The notes below the pieces were generated by a model. The model ran no database searches, had not been told where the DNA came from, and was given only the letters and a program-made list of their open reading frames with translations. The position numbers and the translations under genes are program-made. 64,000 nucleotides of DNA from Nectonema munidae (Eukaryota > Nematomorpha > Nectonematoida > Nectonematidae). The stretch covers positions 62,001 to 126,000 of the forward strand of contig JAUIRK010000875.1 of assembly GCA_030549495.1 (NCBI GenBank), given 5' to 3'. Below are positions 1 to 10,719 of this stretch, in pieces (the stretch's first letter is position 1; each line of letters starts with the position of its first letter).

Positions 1-118
1 AATACATTGATTACATGTAAAATTATATCAATTTTATCAATTAATCATTCATATTGTATAATACATTGAAAAAAAAGTATAATACATGAATAAATTGTAC
101 AAAAATTGAATTGAACAC

Positions 119-339
119 TCTACAAATCAATGAGACTGCTGGTGCTGTTTTGCCATGAAGAAGTATTTCCATGTCTGGCTCGATGGTTGAAGAAATTTAT
201 TTATTTGAAAACTTAAAATTTATTGGAATTTCTTCTCTACTTTTACTGGGAGGTCAGCGGGCCGGATTGCAATAATAAAGCTTAGCAATGTGGCGGGCCG
301 GACGATAGGCCTTTGGGGGCCGGAGGTTGCCCGCCCCTG
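119..339. mobile_element. hAT transposon terminal fragment
   Basis: The right part (about 241-339) is GC-rich in an AT-rich setting and carries the 'gggccgga' repeats and the CCGCCCCTG end typical of one hAT terminal type; read inward it starts CAGGGGCGGGCAACC. Sequence left of 241 is probably the same element's non-coding end but that is inferred. No second end or 8-bp target duplication can be seen, since the element runs toward the window edge. Confidence 0.6.
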
Positions 340-1049
340 CTTTAGGATGTAAAGAAAATGTATGCTTCATTTTAAAAAGGAAAGTTTTTTTCAAGAATAA
401 ATTTCACGAGAAGTGTTCTTGGCACAAAAAGTTCTATATTTAAAGTAAATGATAATAGCCTTTCTTGCTATAGGGAGAAAAACCTTAATATGCCCAAATC
501 CTCCATTTTTCGATAAAGATTTGTATAGTGTAATTACATATGAATATTTGGGTTCATTTCCTTATAACATTTAGCATAATAATTAGAAAAACTATTCTTT
601 TTGTAAAAACTAATCCCAAAATAAAGCGCTTTATTGAAAATCAGTTATTAAATCTTTTTTTATTAAAAGAATACTCCTGATATGAAAATATTGCAAAAGT
701 AACTTTTAATTAAGAAATTGAAATTATTTTGGTTAACATTTTACAAGTTTTGAAATTTCTAATAAATGAAATTAATGCTCTTTTTTTAGTTTTTTAAATT
801 GTTTCTTTTAATGGTTAATTAAAGAATGATGATTTTTTCATTATTTATTTAGAAAATCTTCCATGCCAGTGAGAAGAAGACAAAGAAAAGTACCCACTAA
901 CAAAAGCGTCGTCGCTACTCAGTAGAAGGTAGGATCAAACGCTGTTATCCACTACTCCCCCAAACTTCTGGATGGAAAACTCTAGAAAGGCTGGTAGCAC
1001 TTCTGATTCGTCATCTCCAAAGTAAAATTCTTGTAAAATGTTGATAAAT

Positions 1050-1094
1050 CGTTTTTCGTATTCTTTGCCCTCCAATGCTTCAAATATTCAGATT
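1050..1094 (+). repeat. 45-bp inverted repeat, left copy
   Basis: This stretch matches the reverse complement of 6291-6335 with a single mismatch. The two arms enclose both LINE fragments. They may be two dispersed copies of one repeat or the ends of an older element; no target duplication was found. Confidence 0.7.
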
Positions 1095-1364
1095 CTCTCC
1101 TCGCACAGAACAAGTTTCCTAAGCCGGGATGTGCGTACAATGGGACCCGATGCAAGCTCTAAGAGCAAACAGTTATTATTTTTTGGGATCCGGCTCAAAT
1201 TGCAGCTTCGCAATACCGTTAAATGCTAATAAAAACGCAGAAAGTTCCCTAGAAAGGGATAGACCAAAGGTGTCAGCACTCAAATGGTCATGACACTTCC
1301 ACAATATTGATATTTCTCTGATTTTTTCTCGTGTGTATATTAAACCTTGTGTATATAACACTAA

Positions 1365-1380
1365 GGCTCTTCTTAGAGCC
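1365..1380 (+). other. perfect 6-bp stem, 4-nt loop hairpin (histone-like)
   Basis: GGCTCTTCTTAGAGCC fits the metazoan histone mRNA 3' stem-loop shape (GGCTCT, pyrimidine loop, AGAGCC) on the plus strand. No histone reading frame lies upstream, so this is either a relic or chance. Confidence 0.25.
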
Positions 1381-1574
1381 GACACCACTACTTATTTATT
1401 ACTTTATTGATAAGTTCAATATAAAATTATTATTTTGTTATTAATGAAGAATAAATTGTTTTTATGAATTCCCTATTTAAGTTTTTGAAGAACGAAAAAT
1501 TTCGTTACAGAGAGTGCCAATACCTCTGGCCAATGGGCTTGTTAGGCAAAAATTTTAAGGGTGCTTCATTGGTG

Positions 1575-2755
1575 CGCTAATTTTTGAACTATCAAATATC
1601 ATTAGAAATATCAGTGAAATATTATTCTGGTGTAGAAACAATGGATTATTAATAAACAGAACGAAATCAAAAGCAATGCTTTTTTCAAATTCAAATAAAG
1701 ATAAAGTTGATATTGAAAATCATGGAATTGAAGTCGTGTCTTATTTTAACTACCTTGGATTAATACTGAAAGATGATTTGAAGTGGCATCAACATATTTT
1801 ACACACAAATAGTAAACTTAACTCAATTATTGGGTTAATGAAACATACTCAGCATTTATTTCCTGTCAATATAAAGCTAAAAATATATAAATCTTTACTG
1901 CTTCCACATTTGTATTATAGTGTTCAGAATTGGGGATATAAGGATTTTGATGTGTTGGTCAAACTTCAAAAGAAGGCAATAAGGATAGTATTTAATCTAC
2001 CGTATCTGTCCCATACCTCAACTTTTTTCAAAGAAAACAATCTCCTTATGTTCCCTGACATTTACAAGCTTCAAGTTTTAAAATTTCTGGTCAGCTACTT
2101 CACCTGTTCCCTACCAAAAGTGTTTGACAATTGGTTCCTTATAGTTAAAGAAACAACATCCTATAATCTTCGAAATTCAAATAACTTAGTTATTCCTTCA
2201 TACAAAAAATCAAAGTCAAAAAGTTCTCTGAAGTTTAGAAGTGTCGGTGTTTGGAATACTCATTTTTTACATCTGCAAAATACTTTAAATTTTAAAAGTT
2301 TTATATCTACAGTCAAAAAGCATTTCTACTCCAATTATGCTTCGTCATGTAATTCTAATAATTGTTATATTTGTAAACGTATTTCTCATATTTAATATTT
2401 GCACGATTAAATATATATATATTATATATATATATCTTATACCTTAATATCTTATATCTTTATATCTTAATATCTTTAGATTATTACTGATTTGATACCT
2501 AAAATATTATATTTAGTTTTAAATGCTAAAATAATTATTTCATGATCATATCTATTTTGTAATTTTAGAAATATTGTTTTCCGGGGAGAATCATGTTAAG
2601 CGGTCTGTATAGATCTTGTGAACTTCCCTGCATGCTTTATAATATTGTTTTATAATATTTGTGTTGATAATTCTATCTTGTTCATATTTAAAATATTTTA
2701 ATGTGATTTGTTTAAGAGTTTGATGCTTAATAAATTTTTTCTTCTTCTTCATTAG
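1575..2755 (+). mobile_element. 5'-truncated LINE (CR1/Jockey-like), 3' end of reverse transcriptase
   Basis: The open frame from 1676 to 2395, extended in frame upstream to about 1575, matches the C-terminal third of a non-LTR reverse transcriptase. Visible marks are 'GLLINRTKSKAMLF' (the region after the YADD motif), 'NYLGLILKDDLKWHQHI' (thumb region) and a Leu/Phe-rich tail with 'HTSTFF'. The catalytic palm (motifs A-C) is missing, so the copy is 5'-truncated. After the stop come AT microsatellites, a 3' UTR with a 'taagcggtctg' motif, AATAAA and a short (TTC)n tail near 2747, typical of this LINE type. The reading frame is open for about 240 codons, so the copy is not very old. CR1-like is preferred, but a Jockey-group relative cannot be excluded. 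Confidence 0.75.
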
Positions 2756-3239
2756 GTTTGCTTTTTATAAAAATTTTTAGTTACCTAAAAAAATGTTTTT
2801 ATAAGCTGAGTATAAATGTATATACTATGTTAAAACTACTTGCAATTGAGATTAGAAAAGTTTAAAGTCTGTTTTCAAATCAATCAAATCAGAAATTGGC
2901 TTTAGCTCAAATAGATCCAAAAAATTAGGAGATTTAGGTAACAAACTAAATCTTAATTAACTAAAAGTTAACTGATTGAAACAAATTTATATTATATAGT
3001 TTGAAACCTATTTGTTGTTTCATTGATAACAGTATTGAGAGAGTTATACAAAATTCTTTTCAAACGAAGCTTATTGTCAAAACCGTTTTGTTCAACATTT
3101 GAAAAATGTAAATTTAATGAGTAATCTACCAATTTTTTTGGTAAGAATTGTTTCCTCGACTCTTTATATTTTCCGTTAAATAATACTTGAGAATATTTAT
3201 ATATTTCTTGAAAAGTTGAATCCAAATTTTTATTTTTTT
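2756..3239. other. AT-rich spacer, nothing recognised
   Basis: Spacer between two LINE copies. A 77-codon minus-strand frame (2992-3225) has no recognisable motif and the composition of its surroundings; not called. Confidence 0.5.
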
Positions 3240-5750
3240 TAAACTCCTCAACATATTTAACGCCTGCCTCAGACTAAGCTATTTCCCAAATATTTGGAAA
3301 ATATATAAACTAGTGCTAATCCCCAAACCAAATCGAAACCAAAATTCAATTAAAAACTGGAGACCAATTTCTCTATTACCAACCTTAGGCAAAATCCTTG
3401 AAAAAACTCTACGAAAACGCATGATCCACTACATCCTCAAAAATAACCTAATACACCCGAATCAATTGGCATATTTACCAAATAAAAGCACCGAATTAGC
3501 CCTATCTCGCCTAACCCTTTACCTAGAAAAAACACTAAATAACCAGAATATCGCAAAAACCACATTTCTTGATATCGAAAATGCTTTCAACGCTGCATGG
3601 CACCCTGCAATCATCAAAAATCTCATCGACAAAAAATACCCCACATACATAATCAAATTCATAAACAACTACCTTCAAAAGCGCATTCTCATCCTATTAC
3701 ATAACAACAATACATACATTCAGAAACTAACTCTATCCACTCCGCAAGGGGGTAGCCTATCAGATATCCTATGGCTAATCCTCATCAACCCCATTCTTAA
3801 TTTTATCAATTCAAAATCCGACTTTGCCCAATGCTACTCTGATGACATCTTATTCACCTTCTCAAATACACTACAACTAAACAACATCAATCGCACTGCT
3901 GATCTAATCACACAAATACAAACAATGGCCACCAACTACAAAGTCTCCTTCAACTCATACAAACTAAAACTTTTACACTTCACACGAAAAAGAATAACTC
4001 CACTACCATTGAAACTAAACACATCAACAGCACTCACTCCTGAATCACACATAAAATATCTAGGCGTCACATTTCAATCTAATCTAAAATTTACACTCCA
4101 CCTCAATAACTTATACACAAAACTCTCACCAACATTATTCTCTCTAAGAAAAGCTATCTCATACAAATGGGGTCTTCATCCAAAAATCTCTAAGTACATC
4201 TACAAATCTATCATACTTCCAGTCATACAATATGGCTCACTTGCCTGGGGTAGCTCACTCAAATTCCAAAATTCACTGACCCACCTTAACAAAATACACC
4301 GCCTTTGCTTACTCACAATAACAAACGCATTTCACACTACTTCTACAGCAAAACTTGAACTTCTTACACATACTCTACCCTTACATCTAAACCTTAAGAA
4401 AAACATAATTAAAAAATATCTTACTACCTTCCACTCTACACCAGCTCAACATAACTTCACGAACCTTTACTCAACTAACACCTCGCCCTCACTCAACTTT
4501 TTCAATTCCCTTCTTGAACAATATATGCCACAACTTACTCACTACCAGGTTTTACCACACTTACATCCATACTCCCTAGTTCACCCATCGAAATCGACCC
4601 CATACTCAACTCATATATGCCACCACAAATTCTTAGCACTCAACTCCATAAAACATCAACGCGACTCAAATGCGCACTACCAACTCTCAATTTTTACCGA
4701 CGGTTCAAAATCACGCAACAAAGCAACCGCTGCATGCGCCTTCTTCAATCATAACACAAGCACTCCTTTCTTCACACAACAAATGCAGACAGACAATAAC
4801 ACCTCCGTATACGAAACTGAAACCCTAGCACTTCTAACATCATGCAATCACATCTTTGATAACCTAACCTTCTTTACATCCAAATTCAAGCACATAATCT
4901 TTTTCACAGACTCTCAAAACATAATTAAAGACCTACAACTTAACAGAAAAATTCCCCTTTCAACACTAAACCTAGCAAAGAAATTAATCAACCTAAGCAA
5001 CCATTTCTCAATTAAACTTTCCTGGTGTCCTGCCCATTCCTCCTCCTTTGAAAATTTTTTAGTATATCTCCTATGTAAATCCACATCCATAACACCACAA
5101 CATGTCTTAACCCACGCCCTCCCTCTATGCACCTTTGAAACATCCATAAATACCTCAACTACAAACGAATGGCTTCACTCAAATAACATACCTACTCCCT
5201 TATCCCAATTTGCACTAAATAAAAACATTACTCTTCCTCGCAACATTATAAGATGGTTCACCTCACATTGCCCTTGTTACGCTTATTTCTACAATTTTAA
5301 TTTGCACTCTAACCCTTTTTGCAGATTCGGCTGCCCTCATATCGAAACTCCAATTCACATTATCCTCTATTGCCCAATATTCTCATCAGAACGAACCAAA
5401 CTCATTGAAAAAACTTATTTATATATAAAAGATCTTCCCTCCTCTCTACTAAAATTCTTATCATACCCCAAAATCATTCACCACATCTCTCTTTTCCTCA
5501 ATATAATAGAACCATTACTCTCTACTCACCAACACTTAACCCCACCCTTATTAAACACCTTGCATAATCACACACAGGCAACCTAATTTATACTCTTTTC
5601 ACCTCACCAAGCTTTCTCATTTCTACTTTAGATCCTAAACCCAATACCCATCCTTATAAATCCCCAAGTTAGCAATTAATGCAAGCATATCAACCAACAT
5701 TGGAAAGTGCTTAGATATCTCCTACCTACCTACCTACCTACCTACCTAAA
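3240..5750 (+). mobile_element. 5'-truncated LINE with RT and RNase H (I/R1-like)
   Basis: Homology starts abruptly at about 3240 inside the reverse transcriptase, then runs through RNase H to a C-terminal zinc knuckle, a short 3' UTR and a terminal (TACC)n microsatellite at about 5720-5747. Abrupt 5' start plus simple-sequence tail is the pattern left by incomplete target-primed reverse transcription. No clear target duplication was found. Confidence 0.85.
3313..5586 (+). CDS. LINE reverse transcriptase-RNase H polyprotein, N-terminally truncated
   Basis: A 757-codon open frame. The reverse transcriptase palm is visible: motif A 'FLDIENAFNAAW' at about residues 85-96, motif B 'STPQGGSLSDILW' at 142-154, and motif C 'CYSDD' at 174-178, with Ser in place of the usual Ala. 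An RNase H domain follows, with 'FTDGSKS' (about 460), 'ETETLAL' (about 500), 'FFTDSQN' (about 530) and 'WCPAHSS' (about 570). The last catalytic Asp, normally in an 'N-E-x-A-D-x-L-A' motif, is replaced in 'ENFLVYLLCKS', so RNase H is probably dead. A CCHC-like cluster (about 650-690, 'CPCYAYF', 'CRFGCPHIETPIHI') closes the protein. The start is not a real initiator: homology continues upstream to 3240 in another frame after one single-base shift in an A-run near 3297. The endonuclease and ORF1 are absent. The long open frame suggests a recent insertion. RNase H points to an I, R1 or LOA relative. Confidence 0.8.
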   Translation: MLIPKPNRNQNSIKNWRPISLLPTLGKILEKTLRKRMIHYILKNNLIHPNQLAYLPNKSTELALSRLTLYLEKTLNNQNIAKTTFLDIENAFNAAWHPAIIKNLIDKKYPTYIIKFINNYLQKRILILLHNNNTYIQKLTLSTPQGGSLSDILWLILINPILNFINSKSDFAQCYSDDILFTFSNTLQLNNINRTADLITQIQTMATNYKVSFNSYKLKLLHFTRKRITPLPLKLNTSTALTPESHIKYLGVTFQSNLKFTLHLNNLYTKLSPTLFSLRKAISYKWGLHPKISKYIYKSIILPVIQYGSLAWGSSLKFQNSLTHLNKIHRLCLLTITNAFHTTSTAKLELLTHTLPLHLNLKKNIIKKYLTTFHSTPAQHNFTNLYSTNTSPSLNFFNSLLEQYMPQLTHYQVLPHLHPYSLVHPSKSTPYSTHICHHKFLALNSIKHQRDSNAHYQLSIFTDGSKSRNKATAACAFFNHNTSTPFFTQQMQTDNNTSVYETETLALLTSCNHIFDNLTFFTSKFKHIIFFTDSQNIIKDLQLNRKIPLSTLNLAKKLINLSNHFSIKLSWCPAHSSSFENFLVYLLCKSTSITPQHVLTHALPLCTFETSINTSTTNEWLHSNNIPTPLSQFALNKNITLPRNIIRWFTSHCPCYAYFYNFNLHSNPFCRFGCPHIETPIHIILYCPIFSSERTKLIEKTYLYIKDLPSSLLKFLSYPKIIHHISLFLNIIEPLLSTHQHLTPPLLNTLHNHTQAT

Positions 5751-7397
5751 CGTCAATCTTAGAATGAATAAGAGCACAAGCTTGAGCCAAATCACTCTAG
5801 ATAATTTTTTATTAATTGTACCTGAAAAAGTGTATTTGCATGCATGAAACATTCAAAAGTTTCTTTAACAAGGAAGGCAATAACAAAATTTTCAAATCAA
5901 CGTAAAATTCCTCCAAGTATAATTTCTAACTCAACATTCGTATTTTGATTTAAAATATAGCTCAAAATTTACACTTATGCATTCTTTTTCTATGTGTTTA
6001 TAATGTACATCAGTTAATAATGAATCATTTTGAATTCATTTAGAAAAAAAGATTAAGTTAAATGTATTTTTATTAACAAGGCGATAATGTACCATTGATG
6101 CCAAACTATAAAATAGTTAACAGAGATTAAGTTAAAACCCCATATCATCTGGAACCTTAACTTACACTCTAACTTACTTAACCATGCTTATCCCATTTAG
6201 GATTAAGTTTTTTATGAAGTATAAATGATTCATTTGATAAATAAACTACAGTAAAACTTAAAATTAAGTTTTATTTAAAAAAAAATAAAAAATCTGAATA
6301 TTTGAAGCATTGGAAGGCAAAGAATACGAAAAACAATTTTTTTTTATTTTTAAAAATCTTAAAAAATTTTGAAATTTTAATTTTTATTTGGTAAACAGAC
6401 ATTTGATTTATTTATTGCACTCTCTAAAATGACTGCCAAATTTTTTTTAATTGAATTTAATGATATATGGTGTATGGAGTGAAAGTTTTAAATAATTTTT
6501 TACTATAATTTGTTTTTTTGGATGTAAAAACTCGAGTTTAGTATATATTCAAATTTTTGTATTGCTATTTCAAGTAGTTTTCATTTTATGTTGCTTTTTG
6601 TCCGCGTCTTACTCTATGGCTTACTTTAGCCTGACCCGATTTTGTAAAAGATAGGAAAATATTAGTCTGGCTCTCATATATCTTATTATAGAATTTGATA
6701 AGCTTAAATCAACTTCTTATTCTAATAACGCTGAAGATTTTTCATCTTTAAAAGATTTCAATCTGATTTGTCTATTATATAACAAAATTTAAATATTCCC
6801 ACAAAATTGTATACTGATGCTGTTAAATCTAAAAAGTATATACTTTATGTGAAATCAGATGATGATAAAGGTTCTAATTTAGCTACAATGAATCGTCAAG
6901 TTAATTATATTAAAGAAAAGAATAAGAGTGAAAAAGCGGCGTGACTTTTTACCCAAACTCTTTTCAAAAATTGTTTCTGGATAAAAAATAAATAGGCTCT
7001 AAGTAAAAGATTAAAAACGAAAATTATTATCTCTCCTAGATTTTTTTTCAATATAAAGTCAATTTTTTTAAACTTTTTTGAGTTTTAAATTCCAACCATA
7101 GGCCCCCTTTGGTTTTTCTCGAATTATTAAAATTTTTTAGAAAACTTTCTTGTAAACCTACTAAATGATTGATTGCGAATATGATGGTGGCATTTATTTT
7201 TTTTATAAAATCAATCAAACCTGTCAAAAATCAATTAAATCTGTAATCATTAATTATATTTTCTCATCGTTATTATTATAATTTTTTCTCAATATACCAT
7301 ACATTAAAAAATACAATCAAACGTATCAATGTCAAGTACTTTTTTAAAAACTTCTTAGCAAAAGAGTGTTTTTCAATTAATGATCAGCAACATCACC
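5751..7397. other. AT-rich spacer with possible element debris
   Basis: No gene supported. At about 6690-6945 two short in-frame stretches ('KLYTDAVKSKKYILYVKS' among them) faintly recall the first open frame of a LINE, but are too short to name. Near 7160-7260 there is a degenerate match to the unit tandemly repeated at 48335-48900. Confidence 0.4.
6291..6335 (-). repeat. 45-bp inverted repeat, right copy
   Basis: Reverse complement of 1050-1094 with one mismatch; see that entry. Confidence 0.7.
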
Positions 7398-7400
7398 TTA

Positions 7401-7544
7401 GAGGTCGTTCACAATTGACGTCAACTAAAACGGGGGGTATCCAAAGTTGACATAAGTCGATTTTGTTAAGTGATATATCTAAAAGTTGACATGAAGGGGT
7501 TGAAATTTATCAAAAAAAGGTTGACGTCAATTGTGAACGACCCC
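7401..7544. mobile_element. 144-bp MITE, TTA target duplication (copy 1)
   Basis: Terminal inverted repeats of about 23 bp, GAGGTCGTTCACAATTGACG at the left and the complement at the right, sit between TTA at 7398-7400 and TTA at 7545-7547. No coding capacity. A three-base TTA duplication fits the TWA preference of the PIF/Harbinger group, but the terminal sequence does not let me assign a superfamily. Related copies are at 19392-19544 and, partial, 19211-19258. Confidence 0.85.
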
Positions 7545-7599
7545 TTACCAAGTTGCTTTTTACACATTTGCGCACAAAGTGCCTCCTGATGTAGAATGC

Positions 7600-8294
7600 A
7601 ATGAAAACTTAGGATGGGTCTGCTCTCGGAAGCGCTACAAATCCTCTGTTTTTCCCACCATTCACGTCAGTACACACAATAATAAGTTTATCCAAAGGTA
7701 GATTTTTTTCTTTAGCAAACTCCATGAAAGACTTGAATAAATCCTCCCTGCTCGTTGTTCCTTTCTGTGACAAAACAGCAAGACTTTCCTCACGCAGTGT
7801 GTCACCTGCAACGTAGCGTGCAATAATACTGAACTGGGATAAATCATTGATTCATCCAAAGCAAGAGAAAATATTTCGCTGCATTTATGCCCTTCACTTG
7901 TTCCTCCACTTGATTATCATAATGGTACGATAGTTTTTGCTGACAGGCATTTTTTATATTCTTTATATTGTCTTTATCCGATTGTTAAAAAGTTCATTCG
8001 CCACATCAAGCATGAATGTTTTGACATATTCGCCATCTGTAAATGGCTTTCCGTTCCTCACAATTCTAAACGAACCAGCAAATTAAAAAAGCTAGCCGAA
8101 CTAAAGTCACTATGTTGGGTCCATACACGGAGTTGCTGCTGACTAGCTTGCACTCTGGACAAGCCTTCTTTCTGTTGATATGCATTATCGTGATACCTCC
8201 CTTTTTCCTGAAGGCCATCTGATTTATCTGAGAGCCAGATGCAGTCATCAAAAGAGCCATGTCTGCCTCGCGAGCCATAAGTTCCCGACCCCTG
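7600..8294 (-). pseudogene. broken hAT transposase (ZBED5/GTF2IRD2-like), 5' part with terminal repeat
   Basis: On the minus strand the element begins at 8294 with CAGGGGTCGGGAAC, a hAT terminal repeat, followed by 'tatggctcgcgag', a well-known start of this hAT type. Three frames then share transposase homology: a KxGxNIMHINRKKACPECK-like zinc region near 8190-8120, a part resembling 'NGKPFTDGEYVKTFM' near 8060-8000, and 'FSLALDES' followed by 'RKGTTSREDLFKSFMEFAKE'-type sequence at 7860-7660. The strings are approximate readings across several frameshifts and stops. The catalytic core downstream and the second terminal repeat are missing. The copy is dead and old. Confidence 0.65.
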
Positions 8295-8814
8295 CACTAA
8301 GTGAATGCTGAGTTTAGCTATGATTGCTTTCTATGTGTTGTGATTTACTTCACTTATATCACTAATCCCCGCACGAAGACAAACCGTCATACCACACTGT
8401 ACATACTACTTTCAATGGGTAATGTGTCTTTTGCTAAAAGATGCATGTTCTTCAAGTAAGAAGAATGGACACAATAGAAGGCTTTACTTTATAAAAGAAA
8501 ATTTTTTTCCTGTACATTGACATCGAGCTCATCAACTATAAACTATAGAGTATAAATACTATCATCATAAGTGTATTATCAAAGTGTCATTGAAATATCG
8601 ACTGGTTTGGCTTTGTAAGATAATATTTTTTTTTATATAATTTGTTTTATAGCACAACAAATGAACACACATGAGAAGAGATTTAGGGATGATAAACACG
8701 AAGTAGAGCTTCGGAAGTTGAAAGCGAAAGCCAACTAAATACACGTAAAGATGTTGAATTTTAGTATACTTGAGCAAGCTAGTCAACGATCATATGATGA
8801 GATGAATGTGTTGA
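8295..8814. other. spacer, probable left end of piggyBac copy 1
   Basis: Between the hAT end and the first recognisable piggyBac codons. The piggyBac terminus must lie here or slightly left of it, but no repeat matching the far side (about 18930-19000) could be found by eye. Confidence 0.35.
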
Positions 8815-9940
8815 GTGTGACGACGAAAATTGGAATGAGTTAGATACTGATTCTATTTTTGAAGGCTATTCTTAAGACGGATGGGACGCACTGAACATGG
8901 AGACTATTGAAAATATATATGGAAGTATAGAAGAGCCCACAATTAGACAAAATATTAGTTCACGCAAAGTATGTTCTTTAGATACTTCACTAGATGAAAA
9001 TAACTATAAAATGATAATACCACCGATTGAAGAAAATATTTCTGAATCAACAGGTGAAAAAGGACTAATTGGATGGACCTCTAAACAACCTAATTTACGC
9101 TGAAAGCAGCGACATGCAGATGTAATCGTTGATCGACCACGTGTAAAAACAGAGGCTAAATATGCTAAAACTATCTTAGAATGTTGGAAGCTTTTCTTTG
9201 ATATATCTTTGTTAGATAAGATAGTACATTACACAAATATTAGAATACAAAAACATATGCAAACCTTTGCTATTTCTAAACAAATCAAATTAAACAAAAG
9301 TCCTTGGATCAAATTAACAACATTAGAAGAATTATATAGCATTTATTGGAATTAACTATCTAAGAGCTTTTTTAGGACAAAATCTTATAAATTTTGTTTT
9401 TTTATGGTCTAACATGGGTAATGCAATTTTTTCAGGCACATATTATTTTTGTTTTGATGACGTAGAAACTTGAAGTTTAAGATGGATTAATGATCGATGG
9501 GCTTCTTTTAAGAGAGGTTTTCAAAGATTTTAATTATAACTGCGGTCGCTGGCTTATACCCGATGATTCCCTTAGTCTAGATGAAACTTTGTATGCTAGT
9601 CGTGTTGGTATTAATTTTAATGTATTTAACCCAAAAAAGCCTTGAAAATACGGTCTACTTTTCAAATCTATAAATTCAGTGAGATACCCCATTACTTTTT
9701 CATCGTTTGCTATTCAGGCAAACCACAAAGTGTAGAAGGAGAATACTATGTTCCTGGGTCATCGGCTATCGCAAAATCAATGGTTTCACGATTGACTGCA
9801 TATTTATCTTTGAGACGTCGAAATTTAGCTATTGACCGTTTGTATACCTCTTTAGAGTTAGTTTATTGGCTGTATAAAAAAGGATTAACTGTAGTCGGTA
9901 CAATAGACACAAGAAGAAAAGGAATTCCCCAATATATAAA
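8815..9940 (+). pseudogene. piggyBac-like transposase copy 1, N-terminal and central part
   Basis: Codons from about 8815 give an acidic N-terminus. Next come a 'W-x-x-FF..LLDKIVHYTN'-type block (9185-9250), 'LEELYSIYW' with 'LRAFLGQNLINFVF' (9325-9400), the catalytic-core strand 'WLIPDDSLSLDETLYASRV' (9550-9605), a 'KYGLLFKSINS' block, and an open stretch at 9642-9930 ending in 'IDRLYTSLELVYWL' and 'GTIDTRRKGIP'. This is the DDE_Tnp_1_7 (piggyBac) order, with the conserved Asp residues in 'SLDE' and 'AIDRLYTS'. Several frameshifts and stops break it. It stops at codon level at 9940, where a minus-strand RTE element is inserted, and resumes at 18253. Confidence 0.85.
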
Positions 9941-10719
9941 TCATCATCATCATCATTCATCATTCATTTTGTTTTAGAAGGTGGGTTGTCCTCTTTGGAG
10001 GGTGCACCTTCCTTATGGATACAAACTTCAAACTTTCCATCGCTTTCTTCCATCTTTCTCTATCCTTTATGTCGATTTCGTACATACTCATATCCTTTTC
10101 AATTGCATTCTTCCATTTCAGACAAGGTCTACTGCGCTTCTTCCTTCCATCAATCTCCATCTTTATTACCTTCTTTATCCAATCTTCATAATCCCATCTC
10201 TCTACATGTCCTGCCCATCTCAATCTGTTCTTTGCTAATTCACCTTCTAACATTCAGCCTTTTCCTAGCCTCTTCAAAATCCCTCCTTTTCGCTATCATT
10301 CTAAGCATCTTTCTTTCTGCACTCACAAGTCTTTTTTCATCAATCTTTCTTAACACCCACGTCTCGCTCCCATACAACATCACATGCCTGACACAGATTT
10401 CATAAATCCTCCCTTTGCAATACTCTGGTATATGCTTTGCTTTCAGAACTCCCTCTAATTCTCTGGACTTCATCCATGCACATTTGATTCTTCTGTTTAC
10501 AGCAATCTCACATGATCCATCCTCCTCTAAGGTGTCTCCTAAATAATGGAAAGAATTCACAACTTCATACTCACCTTGTTTCTCATATCTTTCCATTTCA
10601 ACTGATTTTGTTTTACATTTGCGACATTTGAATCCATTTTTAAAAGCCCGCTCCAACTTTATATTTTTAGCAATACCGCTATATCTTATGTGTATCCACT
10701 TATCACAAGTTGTACATTA
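9941..10719 (-). mobile_element. RTE LINE, 3' part (inserted in piggyBac copy 1)
   Basis: On the minus strand, 10732-10240 encodes the C-terminal zinc region and thumb of an RTE reverse transcriptase: 'CTTCDKWIHIRYSG', 'GFKCRKCKTKS', 'NSFHYLGDTLEEDGSCE', 'VMLYGSETWVLRK', 'ERKMLRMI'. A further frame (10253-9960) gives 'NRLRWAGHVERW' and 'GRKKRSRPCLKW'. The element ends in an (ATG/ATTC)n-rich tail at about 9941-9970, the usual RTE microsatellite 3' end. The 10-bp AATATATAAA lies just outside at 9931-9940 and again at 18243-18252, the expected target duplication. The first half of the same element is 15789-18242; removing the DNA between gives about 3.2 kb, full length for RTE. Confidence 0.88.

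Larger units (their letters stand above)
340..1574. other. intergenic, no gene seen
   Basis: AT-rich DNA without a supportable gene. The 860-1250 part is less AT-rich and has short open frames on both strands, none recognisable. It holds one arm of a 45-bp inverted repeat and a short stem-loop, listed separately. Confidence 0.5.

Noticed and set aside
1365-1380. Histone gene, from the GGCTCT..AGAGCC stem-loop
   Set aside because: No histone-like residues in any frame upstream; short perfect hairpins of this size occur by chance in a 64-kb window.
9960-10405. Plus-strand Ser/Leu/Phe-rich open frames as genes
   Set aside because: They are antisense shadows of the RTE reverse transcriptase read on the minus strand.
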